From NCBI RefSeq assembly GCF_011759365.1, contig NZ_JAARLZ010000004.1, positions 310,001 to 374,000 of the forward strand: a DNA stretch of 64,000 nt, read 5' to 3'. A program made the position numbers and the translations under genes. Positions 9,970 to 18,887 of this stretch are shown piece by piece. The notes beneath the pieces were generated by a model, which was not told where the DNA came from, did not search any database, and was given only the letters and a program-made list of their open reading frames with translations. Position 1 is the stretch's first letter; each line of letters starts with the position of its first letter. The stretch comes from Luteibacter anthropi. GTDB taxonomy: Bacteria; Pseudomonadota; Gammaproteobacteria; Xanthomonadales; Rhodanobacteraceae.

Positions 9970-10214
9970 TGTAGGAGCGCGCCTGCGCGCGACAAGGTTT
10001 TCGCAGCGACCCGCCTACCGAAGGGGAAGCCAACCGTATCGGCGATTCCTGCGGATCGATGGATGCGTTTTTGCGAGCACCCATCGCGGATGCGATCCGC
10101 TCCCACACCTCCGGTAGCACCGTTGCATTGTAGGAGCGTGCTTGCGCGCGATCGTTTGAATCGAAACGATGATGATGTTCGCGATGACCGGTCGCGCGCA
10201 GGCGCGCTCCTACA
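9970..10214. repeat. REP cluster with embedded second-family block
   Basis: Three REP arms (9970-9993, 10129-10154, 10188-10214) surround a different repeat block at 10031-10117. The block is closely related to 53781-53867: both begin CAACCGTATCGGCGAT and both contain CCCATCGC-GATGCGATC. The spacer between the last two arms (TTGAATCGAAACGATGATGA and on) recurs almost unchanged at 18916-18947. The last arm overlaps the 3' end of the yjbE-type gene and supplies its TAG stop. Confidence 0.85.
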
Positions 10215-10884
10215 GGGGTGCGGGCTTCTTGCGGGTTGTCAGCCAGCCGCCGCCGCATACCGCGGCTACCAGGAGTGCATCCAGCGACCAGGCGGCCCAG
10301 GGGCGTGCGTCGAACCAGGGCGCCGTCAGGTGATCGTGCGCGATCATCCTTGCCGCCGTCCAGGCGATGGCGCCGGCGCCGATGTAGACGATCACCGGGA
10401 AGCGGTTGATGAGCTTCAGGATCAACGTGGAGCCCCATACCACCAGCGGCACGCTGATCGCCAGGCCGAGCACTACCAGCACCATGTGGCCCTTGGCGGC
10501 ACCGGCGATGGCCAGCACGTTGTCCAGGCCCATCAGCGCATCGGCGACCACGATGGTGCGGATGGCGGCCCAGAAGCCCGCGGCCGGCGCGATCTCGGGG
10601 TCGTGGTCGTCCTGCTTCAGCAGTTTCCAGGCAATGGGCAGCAGCAACAGGCCGCCGGCCAGCATCAGGCCCGGGAGCTTCAGCAGCCAGATCACCACGA
10701 AGGTGAGGGCGATGCGTATGGCGATGGCGCCGAAGGTGCCCCAGAACACGGCCTTGGTCTGGAGGTGCTTCGGGAGATTGCGGGCCGCCAGCGCGATGAC
10801 GATGGCGTTGTCCCCGGCCAGCACCAGGTCCAGCAGCACGATGGCCGCCAGGCCGGAGAAGAATTCGGGGGTGAGGAAATCCAT
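10210..10884 (-). CDS. TerC-family integral membrane protein (YjbE type), probable Mn2+ exporter
   Basis: 224-residue inner-membrane protein with about seven hydrophobic segments. Its signature is VLLDLVLAGDNAIVIALAAR near residue 17 and VADALMGLDNVLAIAGAA near residue 113; the acidic DN pairs within membrane helices are the metal-coordinating feature of TerC proteins. The start has AAGGAC upstream. The 5' leader on this strand folds as a yybP-ykoY manganese riboswitch (10945-11066), so the gene is probably switched on by excess Mn2+ and the protein exports it. The final six residues end at a TAG lying inside an REP copy, so the native C-terminus may have been altered by REP insertion. Confidence 0.88.
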   Translation of the reverse strand: MDFLTPEFFSGLAAIVLLDLVLAGDNAIVIALAARNLPKHLQTKAVFWGTFGAIAIRIALTFVVIWLLKLPGLMLAGGLLLLPIAWKLLKQDDHDPEIAPAAGFWAAIRTIVVADALMGLDNVLAIAGAAKGHMVLVVLGLAISVPLVVWGSTLILKLINRFPVIVYIGAGAIAWTAARMIAHDHLTAPWFDARPWAAWSLDALLVAAVCGGGWLTTRKKPAPL

Positions 10885-10944
10885 GGGGCAGGTCCTTCGC
10901 GCGCTGAAGACAAATGCGGCGGCGACGGGTACGCGCGCCCGTCG

Positions 10945-11066
10945 TCACCGCAAAAGTCTCGTTCCCGGCGCGAAAGCCGCTGCGACGACCGGGACGCGAT
11001 GGAGCGTCCGTACTGACGATCGGCGCACACGAAGCAGGATGCCTCGCGGAACTACTCCCTTTTGGG
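10945..11066 (-). ncRNA. yybP-ykoY manganese riboswitch
   Basis: On the minus strand the leader of the TerC/YjbE gene begins with AAAAGGGAGTAG and ends with GGGAACGAGACTTTTGCGG. These match the conserved 5' (GGGGAGUAG) and 3' (AAGACCUUUGC) parts of the yybP-ykoY aptamer, with stem-forming GC-rich sequence between. A short hairpin (GACGGG/CCCGTC) and the AAGGAC ribosome site follow. The class senses Mn2+ and commonly precedes TerC/YjbE genes. Confidence 0.82.
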
Positions 11067-11131
11067 CTGTAGTGGGCGGCATTGTCCTCCGTCGGTTGCG
11101 GCGCGGCAAGACTGTCTGCAAGGGGACCGGC

Positions 11132-11137
11132 TAAAAT
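11132..11137 (+). promoter_or_regulatory. Putative -10 element of prpD
   Basis: TAAAAT 35 bases before the prpD ATG, in the context CTAAAATCGCGG that it shares with the prpB promoter region (591-596). It lies just outside the divergent riboswitch leader. Confidence 0.4.
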
Positions 11138-11171
11138 CGCGGGCTTTCCCAACCCCTCACGAGTGAAGTCC

Positions 11172-12623
11172 ATGAGCGCACACGATATCCGTTCCGCCAC
11201 GCGTCCCGATCCGGACCAGCCGCTGGTGGACATCGCCAACTACGTGGCCGACTACAAAATCGACTCGCAGGAGGCCTACGACACCGCGCGCTACATGCTC
11301 CTCGACTCGCTGGCCTGCTCGGCCCTGGCGATGAAGTTCCCGGACTGCGTGAAGCACCTCGGCCCCATCGTGCCGGGCGCCACCCTCGAAGACGGCGTCC
11401 GGGTGCCGTTCACCTCGCACGTCCTCGATCCGGTCCAGGCCGCCTTCGCCATCGGCACCCAGATCCGCTACCTCGACTTCAACGACACCTGGCTGGCGGC
11501 CGAGTGGGGCCACCCGTCCGACAACCTGGGCGCCATCCTCTCGGTGGCCGATTACCTCTCCCGCAAGGCGGCGAAGGAAGGCGGCAAGGCCCTGACCGTC
11601 CGTGACGTGCTGGGCTACGCCATCAAGGCCCACGAGATCCAGGGCTGCTACGCCCTCCAGAACAGCTTCAACCGCGTGGGCCAGGACCACGTGATCCTGG
11701 TGCGCCTGGCCTCCACGGCGGTCACCACGGCGATGCTGGGCGGCAACAAGGACCAGGTCACCACGGCCGTCTCGCACAGCTGGATCGACAACGGCGCCCT
11801 GCGCACCTACCGCCACGCCCCGAACACCGGCCCGCGCAAGAGCTGGGCTGCCGGCGATGCCTGCCGTCGTGCCGTCACCCATGCCATCAATGCCGTCTAC
11901 CGCAACGTGGTGGGCTATCCCTCGGCCCTGTCGGCCAAGACCTGGGGCTATTACGACGTGGCCTTCAAGGGCAACGCCTTCCAGTTCGAGCGCCCGTTCG
12001 GCAGCTACGTGATGGAGAACGTGCTCTTCAAGATCAGCTTCCCGGCCGAGTTCCACGCCCAGACGGCCGTGGAGTGCGCCATGAAGCTGCACGCCCAGGT
12101 CGGCTCGCGCATCGACGAGATCGAGAAGGTGGTCATCGAGACCCAGGAAGCCGGCGTCCGCATCATCGACAAGACCGGCCCCCTGGCCAATTACGCCGAC
12201 CGTGACCACTGCATCCAGTACATGGTGGCCGTGCCCCTGATCTTCGGCCGCCTCACCGCCGACGATTACAACGACAACGTGGCCGCCGATCCGCGTATCG
12301 ACGCCCTCCGCGACAAAATGACCGTGGTCGAAAATCCCCAGTTCACCAAGGATTATTTCGATGCCGAAAAACGCTATATCGGCAATTCGGTTCAGGTGTT
12401 CTTCAAGGACGGTTCCAGCACGGAAAAGGTTTCCATCGATTTCCCCATTGGCCACCGCAAGCGCCGCGCCGAAGGTATCCCCGTGTTGCTGAAGAAGTTT
12501 GAGGCCGCGCTGCGGGCCGAGCTCCCGGAAGACCGGGTTGAAAAGATCCTGGCCCTTACTTCTTCTCCGGAAAATCTTGACTCAACCCCCATTCACGAAT
12601 TCATGACGCTCTTCACGGCTTGA
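11172..12623 (+). CDS. prpD: 2-methylcitrate dehydratase PrpD
   Basis: Dehydrates 2-methylcitrate to 2-methyl-cis-aconitate in the methylcitrate cycle. The 483-residue product has the usual length of PrpD (MmgE/PrpD superfamily). Family stretches include YLDFNDTWLAAEWGHPSDNL near residue 100 and AGDACRRAVTHAINAVYRNV near residue 235. The ATG at 11172 begins MSAHDIRSA and is the natural start; an upstream in-frame extension lacks conservation features. The gene stands alone, divergent from the Mn2+ exporter and 8.5 kb from prpBC, and shares a promoter-like element with prpB. Hydration of the product must be done by an aconitase encoded elsewhere (AcnB or AcnD). Confidence 0.95.
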   Translation: MSAHDIRSATRPDPDQPLVDIANYVADYKIDSQEAYDTARYMLLDSLACSALAMKFPDCVKHLGPIVPGATLEDGVRVPFTSHVLDPVQAAFAIGTQIRYLDFNDTWLAAEWGHPSDNLGAILSVADYLSRKAAKEGGKALTVRDVLGYAIKAHEIQGCYALQNSFNRVGQDHVILVRLASTAVTTAMLGGNKDQVTTAVSHSWIDNGALRTYRHAPNTGPRKSWAAGDACRRAVTHAINAVYRNVVGYPSALSAKTWGYYDVAFKGNAFQFERPFGSYVMENVLFKISFPAEFHAQTAVECAMKLHAQVGSRIDEIEKVVIETQEAGVRIIDKTGPLANYADRDHCIQYMVAVPLIFGRLTADDYNDNVAADPRIDALRDKMTVVENPQFTKDYFDAEKRYIGNSVQVFFKDGSSTEKVSIDFPIGHRKRRAEGIPVLLKKFEAALRAELPEDRVEKILALTSSPENLDSTPIHEFMTLFTA

Positions 12624-12819
12624 TAATGGCTGTGACTCAAGTATGAACGGCGGTTTTTAGCACGTGTTCAATTGTTTGATTTTTGCTAAACTGCCGCCGC
12701 CCGTTGAAGGGGTATCAAAGCGAGGGACGGCCGAAGTCCCCGGATTCGATAAGAGTTCTACGCGCGATTTCCGTCTGGGGTGGAGCGCGGACGCGAATAC
12801 CAATAATGAGGAGACACCG

Positions 12820-13917
12820 ATGAAACGTAAGGGCTTGTTTTTGCTGATTGGTTTGGCCCTGGGCGGCGTGGGTGCCGTTCACGCGCAGGAATCCGCCGAC
12901 ACGGCGGGTAACGGCTATGACGGCCGCTGGTACATCGCCCCGACGGTTGGCGGTTACTACAACGACACCGACCGGAACACCAACAGCCGGCAGGTCTATT
13001 ACGGCCTGGGCTTCGGTAAGTTCATCTCCAACAACGCTTCGATCGACATCTTCGCCGATCGCACCAAGCGTGATAACGATGGCAATGGCCACTGGGCCAA
13101 CAACAGCTACGGCGTTGCCGCTCGCTTCTACGCTGGTGCGTGGGACAGCTGGCGTCCGTACCTGCTCGCCGGCGTGATGGGCTCGTACCACCACAACCCG
13201 TCGAACAATGGCTGGTCCCCGGCCGCTGAGCTCGGCGTCGGCGTGTCCAAGACCATCACCGACAGCTCGGACTTCCGCGTGGAAGCCGGCTACCGTTACG
13301 ACTGGGACGACAAGACCGTCCGCAGCGAGAACGGCTACGGCGACTGGTTCCTGGGCTTCTCGATCGTCTCGCGCTTCGGCGAGCCGCCGGCAGCTCCGGC
13401 CCCGGCCGTTGCTCCGGCCCCGGCTGCTCCGGACTGCTCGACCCTCGACAGCGACGGCGACGGCGTGAACGATTGCGACGACAAGTGCCCGGGTACCCCG
13501 GCTGGCACGATCGTCGGCCCGGATGGTTGCCCGCAGAAGGTCGTCATCGACCTGCGCGGCGTCAACTTCAAGTTCGACCGTCCGAAGAAGGGCGAGACGA
13601 ACATCGGTCCGTCGCTCCAGGAGCCGACCAGCGAGTCGCTGGGCGTCCTCGACCAGGCTGTCGACACCCTGCAGCGTTACCCGCAGGTCAAGGTCACGGT
13701 TGCCGGTTACACGGATAGCGTTGGTAAGGACGCCTACAACCAGGGCCTGTCCGAGCGTCGCGCCAAGATCGTGTTCGATTACCTGACCTCGCACGGCATC
13801 TCGGCTGACCGCCTGGAAGGCCCGATCGGTCACGGCAAGAACAACCCGATCGACACCAACGACACGGCCGAAGGTCGTTCGCGTAACCGTCGCACGGAAC
13901 TGCAGGTTCAGCAGTAA
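12820..13917 (+). CDS. OmpA-family outer-membrane protein with peptidoglycan-binding domain
   Basis: 365 residues in OprF/OmpA order. A signal peptide (to about residue 23, GAVHAQ) precedes an N-terminal eight-strand-type barrel (about 35-190). A Pro/Ala linker leads to a calcium-binding thrombospondin-3-like repeat (DSDGDGVNDCDDKCPGTPAG) with paired cysteines. The C-terminal OmpA domain (about 245-365) carries the peptidoglycan-binding signature GYTDSVGKDAYNQGLSERRA and ends NRRTELQVQQ. It anchors the outer membrane to the cell wall. The ATG at 12820 follows GAGGAG; longer in-frame starts lack this. An intrinsic terminator follows, and codon use looks like that of a highly expressed gene. 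Confidence 0.9.
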   Translation: MKRKGLFLLIGLALGGVGAVHAQESADTAGNGYDGRWYIAPTVGGYYNDTDRNTNSRQVYYGLGFGKFISNNASIDIFADRTKRDNDGNGHWANNSYGVAARFYAGAWDSWRPYLLAGVMGSYHHNPSNNGWSPAAELGVGVSKTITDSSDFRVEAGYRYDWDDKTVRSENGYGDWFLGFSIVSRFGEPPAAPAPAVAPAPAAPDCSTLDSDGDGVNDCDDKCPGTPAGTIVGPDGCPQKVVIDLRGVNFKFDRPKKGETNIGPSLQEPTSESLGVLDQAVDTLQRYPQVKVTVAGYTDSVGKDAYNQGLSERRAKIVFDYLTSHGISADRLEGPIGHGKNNPIDTNDTAEGRSRNRRTELQVQQ

Positions 13918-13942
13918 TCCAGGCACGATCGGTAGCTACATA

Positions 13943-13974
13943 AAAGAGCCCGGCGAAAGCCGGGCTCTTTTTTT
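13943..13974 (+). terminator. Intrinsic terminator after the ompA-like gene
   Basis: Stem AGAGCCCGGC, loop GAAA, stem GCCGGGCTCT, then a run of T. A strong canonical hairpin 25 bases after the stop codon. Confidence 0.95.
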
Positions 13975-13987
13975 GCGCCCTACTTTC

Positions 13988-14075
13988 TGTAGGAGCGCGC
14001 CCCGCGCGCGACCGGGCGAACGGGAATGTCCCATTGGTACGGCACGCCCGGTCGCGCGCGGGGCGCGCTCCTACA
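13988..14075. repeat. Inverted REP pair
   Basis: Arms at 13988-14015 and 14048-14075 carry the CCCCG variant of the central segment on both sides, so the two arms match each other better than they match the rest of the family. They lie between the ompA-like terminator and the convergent TonB receptor gene. Confidence 0.9.
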
Positions 14076-14086
14076 GGGGGATATGG

Positions 14087-16519
14087 TTACCAGGCGTAGC
14101 GCAGGCGGCCGTACCAGTAGGCGCCGTTGGTGCCGATGGGGGAGATCACGTCGTAGGGGAAGTTACCGGCATAGGCGATTTCCGGGATCGACCTGCGCGG
14201 GTACTGGTCGGTGATGTTCTGCCCGCCCAGTGCCACCGAAAAGCGCTCGGTCACATGCCACTCGGCCTCGGCATCCAGTTGCCAGCGGGCGCCATAGGTC
14301 TGCGTCGGCACGTCGCCACCGCCGAAATCGAACACGCGGGTGGTCGCGCCCTGGCGGGTGAGCCGGCCCAGCAGCGACCAGTGGGGGCTGTCCCATTTCG
14401 CCGTGAAGGCACCGCGCTGGCGGGGCGCCGCGCTGGTGAGCGTGTTGCGTTCCTCCAGCCCGAACAACACCGCATCGGCGCCCAGGGCCGCCAGTTCCGG
14501 CGGGGTGTCCTGCACATGCCGGATGGTGTTCTTGTTGTAGCTGTACGTTGCGGTCAGCGTCAGGTTGCCGCCATAGGCTGCCTGGCGATAGTTGGTCACC
14601 AGCTCGGCCCCGCGGGTGCGGGTATCCACCGCATTGGTGAAGAACGAGACGCTCTGGATGCCCTGCACGCCGAAGCGGGAGGCGATGTAGTCCTCCAGGC
14701 CGTCGGGAGCGATCTTCTCGGACAGCGTGATCCGGTGGTTCACGTCGATCTGGTAGATATCCAGCGAGGCATCGAAGCCCTGGCCCAGCTGGGCGGTGAG
14801 GCCCAGGCTGAAGTTGCGCGACTTCTCCGGGCGCAGCGGCCTGGCCCCCAGTCCCTGGGCCACGGGGTCGTTGACCGAAAGCACCCGGCTCTCCACCAGC
14901 TTGCCGTCGGCCCCATAACCGGTGCCGGTGGATTCGAACCCTTCCTGGCTCAGCGAGGGGGCGCGGATATTGTTGGAGATGGCGCCGCGGATGGCGAGGG
15001 CGTCGGTCAGGGCGTAGCGGCCACTGAGCTTGCCCGTCCAGGCCGAGCCGAAGTCGTTGTAGTGCTCGTAACGGGCAGCGGCGTCGGCAAAGAAGCGATC
15101 CGTGACGTCACCCGAGAGATCGACATAGGCCGCGCCGACATTGCGATGCAGGTTTGCGGTGTCCTGTGGCGTGATGCCACCACCGGCCTGGGCGCCGGTC
15201 GGAGCGCCGACGACCGGCCCTACCGCATACGATGCCGGATCGCCCGCATAGGTATTGAAACCCTCGCGGCGGAACTCGGCGCCGGTGGCCAGGGTAAACA
15301 GCTTCGAGCCCCATTCGACGGAGCGGCTGAGGTCCAGGTTGGCCGTGCCCTGGGTACTCTCGTACTTGCCGACGTGGAAGAAGGTGGGGCTGGCCGTGCC
15401 CAGGGAGGCGTTCACCGAGTCGCGCAGGTCGTAGTCGAAGCTGTTGCTGCCCCAGGTCAGGCTCCCATCGATGTCCCACTCGCCCAGGCGGCCACGGGCC
15501 CCGGCCGTCAGGTTGAGGTCGCGGTTGTAGCCGAGGGACTCCGGGCGGTAGCCGTTGGGGTAGATGGACGGCACGTTGGCAGGGTCGTCCGGATAGCGGA
15601 AGTAGTTGTCGCCGATGGTGCGGCGCTGGGTATAGGTGCCGAAGGCATAGCCCTTCACGGTGTCGCCGAAAGGCAGCTCGGCATTGAACCAGCCACTGTA
15701 GCTCTCGTTCTGGGGGTCACCCGCGGCGTAGTTGCGCTTGCCCTGCAGGGCCAGGTTGGCCGGGCTCTGGTTCTCCCAGGGCGGAATCTGGTCCGGGCCG
15801 GCGCGGTTGGTCGCATCGTGGTTGTTGCTCTCGATACCCGCGCGGAGGAAGCCGCCATCGCCGCCCAGCTTCGTGCCCGCCTTGGCGCTGACGAAGCTGC
15901 TCTGGCCGTCCGTGATCTCACGCCCCAGCGGTCGGAAATTGGTGTGGAAGGCGCCGTAGCTGGTGGTTACCTCGCCGCCCTCGGGGGCGTCGTCGAGGAT
16001 GATGTTGATCACGCCCGCGATGGCATCGGAGCCGTACTGGGCGCCTGCGCCATCGCGCAGCACCTCGATGCGCTTGATCGCGCTGATGGGGATGGCGTTG
16101 AAATCCACGGGCGTGGTGCCGCGCCCGACCTTGGTGTCGCTGTTGACCAGGGCCGAGGTGTGGAAGCGCTTGCCGTTGACCAGCACCAGCACCTGGTCGG
16201 GACTCATGCCACGCAACTGGGCCGCGCGCACGTGATCGGAGCCGCCCGAGTTGGACTGGCGGGGGAAGTTGAACGAGGGCAGCAGGTTGGCGAGAGCCTG
16301 GCCCAGTTCGCCGTTCACGGCACCGGCGGAGCGCAGGTCCTCCGGGGTCAGTACGTCCACCGGCACCGGGGAGTCGAGAACGGTGCGATCCTTCGCGTGC
16401 GTGCCGGTGACCACGACCTGCTCGAGGGTGGAGGCATGGATGGGCTCGGCCTGCTGTGCAACGACGCTCGAAGCGGGCAGGGCGAGGGCCAGGGCGAAGA
16501 AAAGACGGGTGTGACGCAT
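14087..16519 (-). CDS. TonB-dependent outer-membrane receptor
   Basis: 810-residue receptor. The signal peptide ends near residue 22 (SSVVAQ). A TonB-box-like LEQVVVTGTH follows, then the plug domain (DVLTPEDLRSAGAVNGELGQ to RIEVLRDGAGAQYGSDAIAG), then a long 22-strand-type barrel ending in the aromatic YWYGRLRYAW. It imports a bound substrate across the outer membrane using TonB energy. The plug-start pattern resembles Xanthomonadales receptors of broad or unknown specificity, so no substrate is assigned. The ATG at 16519 has AGGAAC upstream; a TTG five codons earlier is unlikely. It is transcribed alone, and its stop lies close to an REP pair. Confidence 0.9.
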   Translation of the reverse strand: MRHTRLFFALALALPASSVVAQQAEPIHASTLEQVVVTGTHAKDRTVLDSPVPVDVLTPEDLRSAGAVNGELGQALANLLPSFNFPRQSNSGGSDHVRAAQLRGMSPDQVLVLVNGKRFHTSALVNSDTKVGRGTTPVDFNAIPISAIKRIEVLRDGAGAQYGSDAIAGVINIILDDAPEGGEVTTSYGAFHTNFRPLGREITDGQSSFVSAKAGTKLGGDGGFLRAGIESNNHDATNRAGPDQIPPWENQSPANLALQGKRNYAAGDPQNESYSGWFNAELPFGDTVKGYAFGTYTQRRTIGDNYFRYPDDPANVPSIYPNGYRPESLGYNRDLNLTAGARGRLGEWDIDGSLTWGSNSFDYDLRDSVNASLGTASPTFFHVGKYESTQGTANLDLSRSVEWGSKLFTLATGAEFRREGFNTYAGDPASYAVGPVVGAPTGAQAGGGITPQDTANLHRNVGAAYVDLSGDVTDRFFADAAARYEHYNDFGSAWTGKLSGRYALTDALAIRGAISNNIRAPSLSQEGFESTGTGYGADGKLVESRVLSVNDPVAQGLGARPLRPEKSRNFSLGLTAQLGQGFDASLDIYQIDVNHRITLSEKIAPDGLEDYIASRFGVQGIQSVSFFTNAVDTRTRGAELVTNYRQAAYGGNLTLTATYSYNKNTIRHVQDTPPELAALGADAVLFGLEERNTLTSAAPRQRGAFTAKWDSPHWSLLGRLTRQGATTRVFDFGGGDVPTQTYGARWQLDAEAEWHVTERFSVALGGQNITDQYPRRSIPEIAYAGNFPYDVISPIGTNGAYWYGRLRYAW

Positions 16520-16821
16520 GGGTGTTCCTGACAATACGGGGCCTGCGCCGCCCCGCTAAAAAGGGCGGCGACATGGATGGGTACGATGATTGACGCGGCG
16601 GGTCAGCCGCGCAGGAGGGCATCCGGCCGACATCGACCGGCCACGAAACGGCCGGTGCTGATGTTTTGACGGACAGGATGCGGAATCACGTTAAGGCCCC
16701 TGTGGCGGGTATGCGTCGCGCCACTTTTCCTATTTGTTGCATTGCGGTGTACGCTGTGTCAATACATCGGACACATAGCCGTATGGACGTCCGTTTGAAA
16801 TATGCAGGTGCAGAGGTTTCG
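16520..16821. other. Divergent intergenic region
   Basis: About 300 bases between the TonB receptor and the DUF3574 gene. It holds short GC-rich inverted repeats (for example GCGGCGGGTCAGCCGC and paired GGCCG segments) and an AT-richer promoter-like part from about 16725. GGACGTCC at 16785-16792 is the same palindrome as at 45908-45915. No gene or known riboswitch is seen. Confidence 0.4.
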
Positions 16822-17280
16822 ATGAAGCGTTTCCGTGGTGTTCTTCTCGCCGCCGTCATGGTGGCAACATCGGCCTGCGCCGCCACCGCGCCCCAGGCAA
16901 CCCATACCGCCCAGGTCGCCACCTTGAGCGGCGATGCCGCCCATCCGGGTGCCACCCAGGGCTGGGTACGCACGGAGCTGTACTTTGGCCTGGGGTTGGA
17001 AAGCGGTGGCGGTATCGATGAGGCGGGCTGGCGCGAGTTCCTCGATCGTGAGGTCACCCCGCGATTTCCTGACGGCCTGAGCGTGGTGGACGTCTACGGA
17101 CAGTGGCAGGGCAAGGATCAGGCGGCACCTGAGCGGCTACGTTCGAAACTGATCGTGCTGCTCTACCCGGATTCGCCGGCGCATCGCGCCGATGTCGATG
17201 CCATCCGCGTGGCCTGGAAAACAAAGACGGGCGACCAGTCGGTGTTGCGGGTGACCCAGCCGGCCGAGGTGTCGTTCTGA
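16822..17280 (+). CDS. DUF3574 domain protein, probable lipoprotein
   Basis: 152-residue exported protein. The N-terminus MKRFRGVLLAAVMVATSAC is a signal sequence with a Cys at residue 19; the lipobox is imperfect (T rather than L/V/I at -3), so lipidation is likely but not certain. The body (GWVRTELYFGLGLESGGGID near residue 52, then FPDGLSVVDVYGQW and KLIVLLYPDS) matches the pattern of DUF3574, a domain of unknown function. The ATG at 16822 is chosen because the signal peptide starts there. Its TGA overlaps the next ATG by one base, so the downstream permease gene is translationally coupled. Confidence 0.75.
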   Translation: MKRFRGVLLAAVMVATSACAATAPQATHTAQVATLSGDAAHPGATQGWVRTELYFGLGLESGGGIDEAGWREFLDREVTPRFPDGLSVVDVYGQWQGKDQAAPERLRSKLIVLLYPDSPAHRADVDAIRVAWKTKTGDQSVLRVTQPAEVSF

Positions 17281-18860
17281 TGAACACGGCAGTTGCCCCG
17301 CGCCGCCGTTTCGGCGGCGGTGATCTCAATGGCGTGCTCGGTCTCGTCGTAGACAACCTCTCCCTGCTGGCCTTTCTGTCCGTCGCCCTGATCGGCATCT
17401 TCGGCATGCCGGCCGACCTGGTGTTCCGTCGCATGTTCCCGGGCACGGCCTTCGGCGTGCTTCTGGGTAACCTCGCCTATACATGGATGGCTCGTCGTCT
17501 GGCCGCCCGAACGGGTCGCGAAGACGTCACCGCCATGCCGCTGGGCATCGACGCGCCCACGACCATCGGCATGGCACTTCTGGTGCTGGGCCCGGCGTTT
17601 GCGGGCTACCGCCAGTCGGGCATGGATGCCGTCGCGGCGGGCGAGGCCACCTGGCACCTGGGCATGGCGTCCCTCGTGGTGATGGGCGTGCTCAAGTTCG
17701 TGCTGTCGTTCTTCGGTGCCTGGGTCCAGCGTTCCGTACCGCGGGCCGGCCTGCTCGGCTCCATCGCCGGCATCGCCCTGGTGCTCATGGGCCTGCTGCC
17801 CCTGATCGAAATCCTGCGCGTACCGGTGGTGGGTTTCGCCGGCCTGGGCATCGTCCTCTATGCGCTGGTAGCGAAGCGGCGACTGCCGTTCGGCCTGCCC
17901 GGCGTGCTTGCCGCGTTCATCGTGGGTGTCGCGCTGTACTACGGCCTGGGCCCGTCGGGCCTGCTCGGCAGCGGCTACCACGCCCCCGCCGCGTGGACGT
18001 GGCGCCTGGGCCTGCCGCTGCCCAGCCTGGGCTTCCTCGATGGCCTGCCGGCCACCGTGCCTTATCTGCCGCTGATCCTGCCCTTCGGCCTGCTGATGGT
18101 GGTCGGCGGCATCAACGTCACCGAAAGTGCCCGCGCGGCCGGTGACGACTACTCCACCCGCGACATCCTGCTGGTGGAGGCACTTGCCACCCTGGTGGCA
18201 GGTATCTGCGGCGGCGTGGCACAGACCACGCCCTATATCGGCCAGCCGGCCTACAAGGCCATGGGCGCGCGCTCGGGCTATACGCTGGCGACAGGCCTCA
18301 TCATTGGCCTGGGCGGTGTATTCGGCTATCTCTCCAACCTGGTCGAGTTGCTGCCAGTGGCCGTGCTGGCGCCCATCCTGGTGTTCGTATCCATCAGCAT
18401 CACGACGCAGGCTTTCGAAGCGACGCCGGTGCGTTATACGGCCGCGGTGGTTTTCAGCTTTTTCCCTGCCATAGCGCGACTGCTGGCGATCAAGCTCGGC
18501 GATCCGTCCATCGTCGATCCGGCGCATTTCGCTTCGCTGTACGCGCAGAACGGGCAGGGCGTATCCGACATGGCGGTGATCGTCATCCTCGGCAACGGCT
18601 TCATCATCACCTCGATGGTGTGGGCAAGTTTCGTCGTGGCGATGATCGATGGACACGTACGCAAGGCGGCGGGCATCGTTGCGCTCGGCGGCGTGCTCAC
18701 GGCGTTCGGCATCATCCACTCCGTGCAGCCGATCGGCTCGGTGTACCTGCCTTGGCTGCTCGATGCCACGTCACGGTCACTGGTATGGCAGTTCGTGTCG
18801 GCGTATGCGGCTCTGGCCGTGGTGCTGCTTGGCCTGTCGTTCGCTCCGAAACGGCATTGA
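17280..18860 (+). CDS. Multi-pass permease, NCS2/SLC23-like
   Basis: 526-residue inner-membrane protein with roughly 12-14 hydrophobic segments. Features such as DVTAMPLGIDAPTTIGMALL near residue 85 and GVAQTTPYIGQPAYKAMGAR near residue 320 resemble the re-entrant motifs of xanthine/uracil-type (SLC23) and SulP-like transporters, whose substrate site lies in such segments. The precise substrate cannot be read from sequence. It starts at the last base of the DUF3574 lipoprotein stop codon, so the two proteins are probably made together; the exported partner might bind substrate or support assembly, which is inference. An REP pair follows 28 bases after the stop. Confidence 0.72.
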   Translation: MNTAVAPRRRFGGGDLNGVLGLVVDNLSLLAFLSVALIGIFGMPADLVFRRMFPGTAFGVLLGNLAYTWMARRLAARTGREDVTAMPLGIDAPTTIGMALLVLGPAFAGYRQSGMDAVAAGEATWHLGMASLVVMGVLKFVLSFFGAWVQRSVPRAGLLGSIAGIALVLMGLLPLIEILRVPVVGFAGLGIVLYALVAKRRLPFGLPGVLAAFIVGVALYYGLGPSGLLGSGYHAPAAWTWRLGLPLPSLGFLDGLPATVPYLPLILPFGLLMVVGGINVTESARAAGDDYSTRDILLVEALATLVAGICGGVAQTTPYIGQPAYKAMGARSGYTLATGLIIGLGGVFGYLSNLVELLPVAVLAPILVFVSISITTQAFEATPVRYTAAVVFSFFPAIARLLAIKLGDPSIVDPAHFASLYAQNGQGVSDMAVIVILGNGFIITSMVWASFVVAMIDGHVRKAAGIVALGGVLTAFGIIHSVQPIGSVYLPWLLDATSRSLVWQFVSAYAALAVVLLGLSFAPKRH

Positions 18861-18887
18861 GCCCGCCACACCACCAACACGCACCCA

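Noticed and set aside
13973-16531. Long open frame antisense to the TonB receptor gene
   Set aside because: Shadow of the receptor gene; low-complexity composition and no ribosome site.
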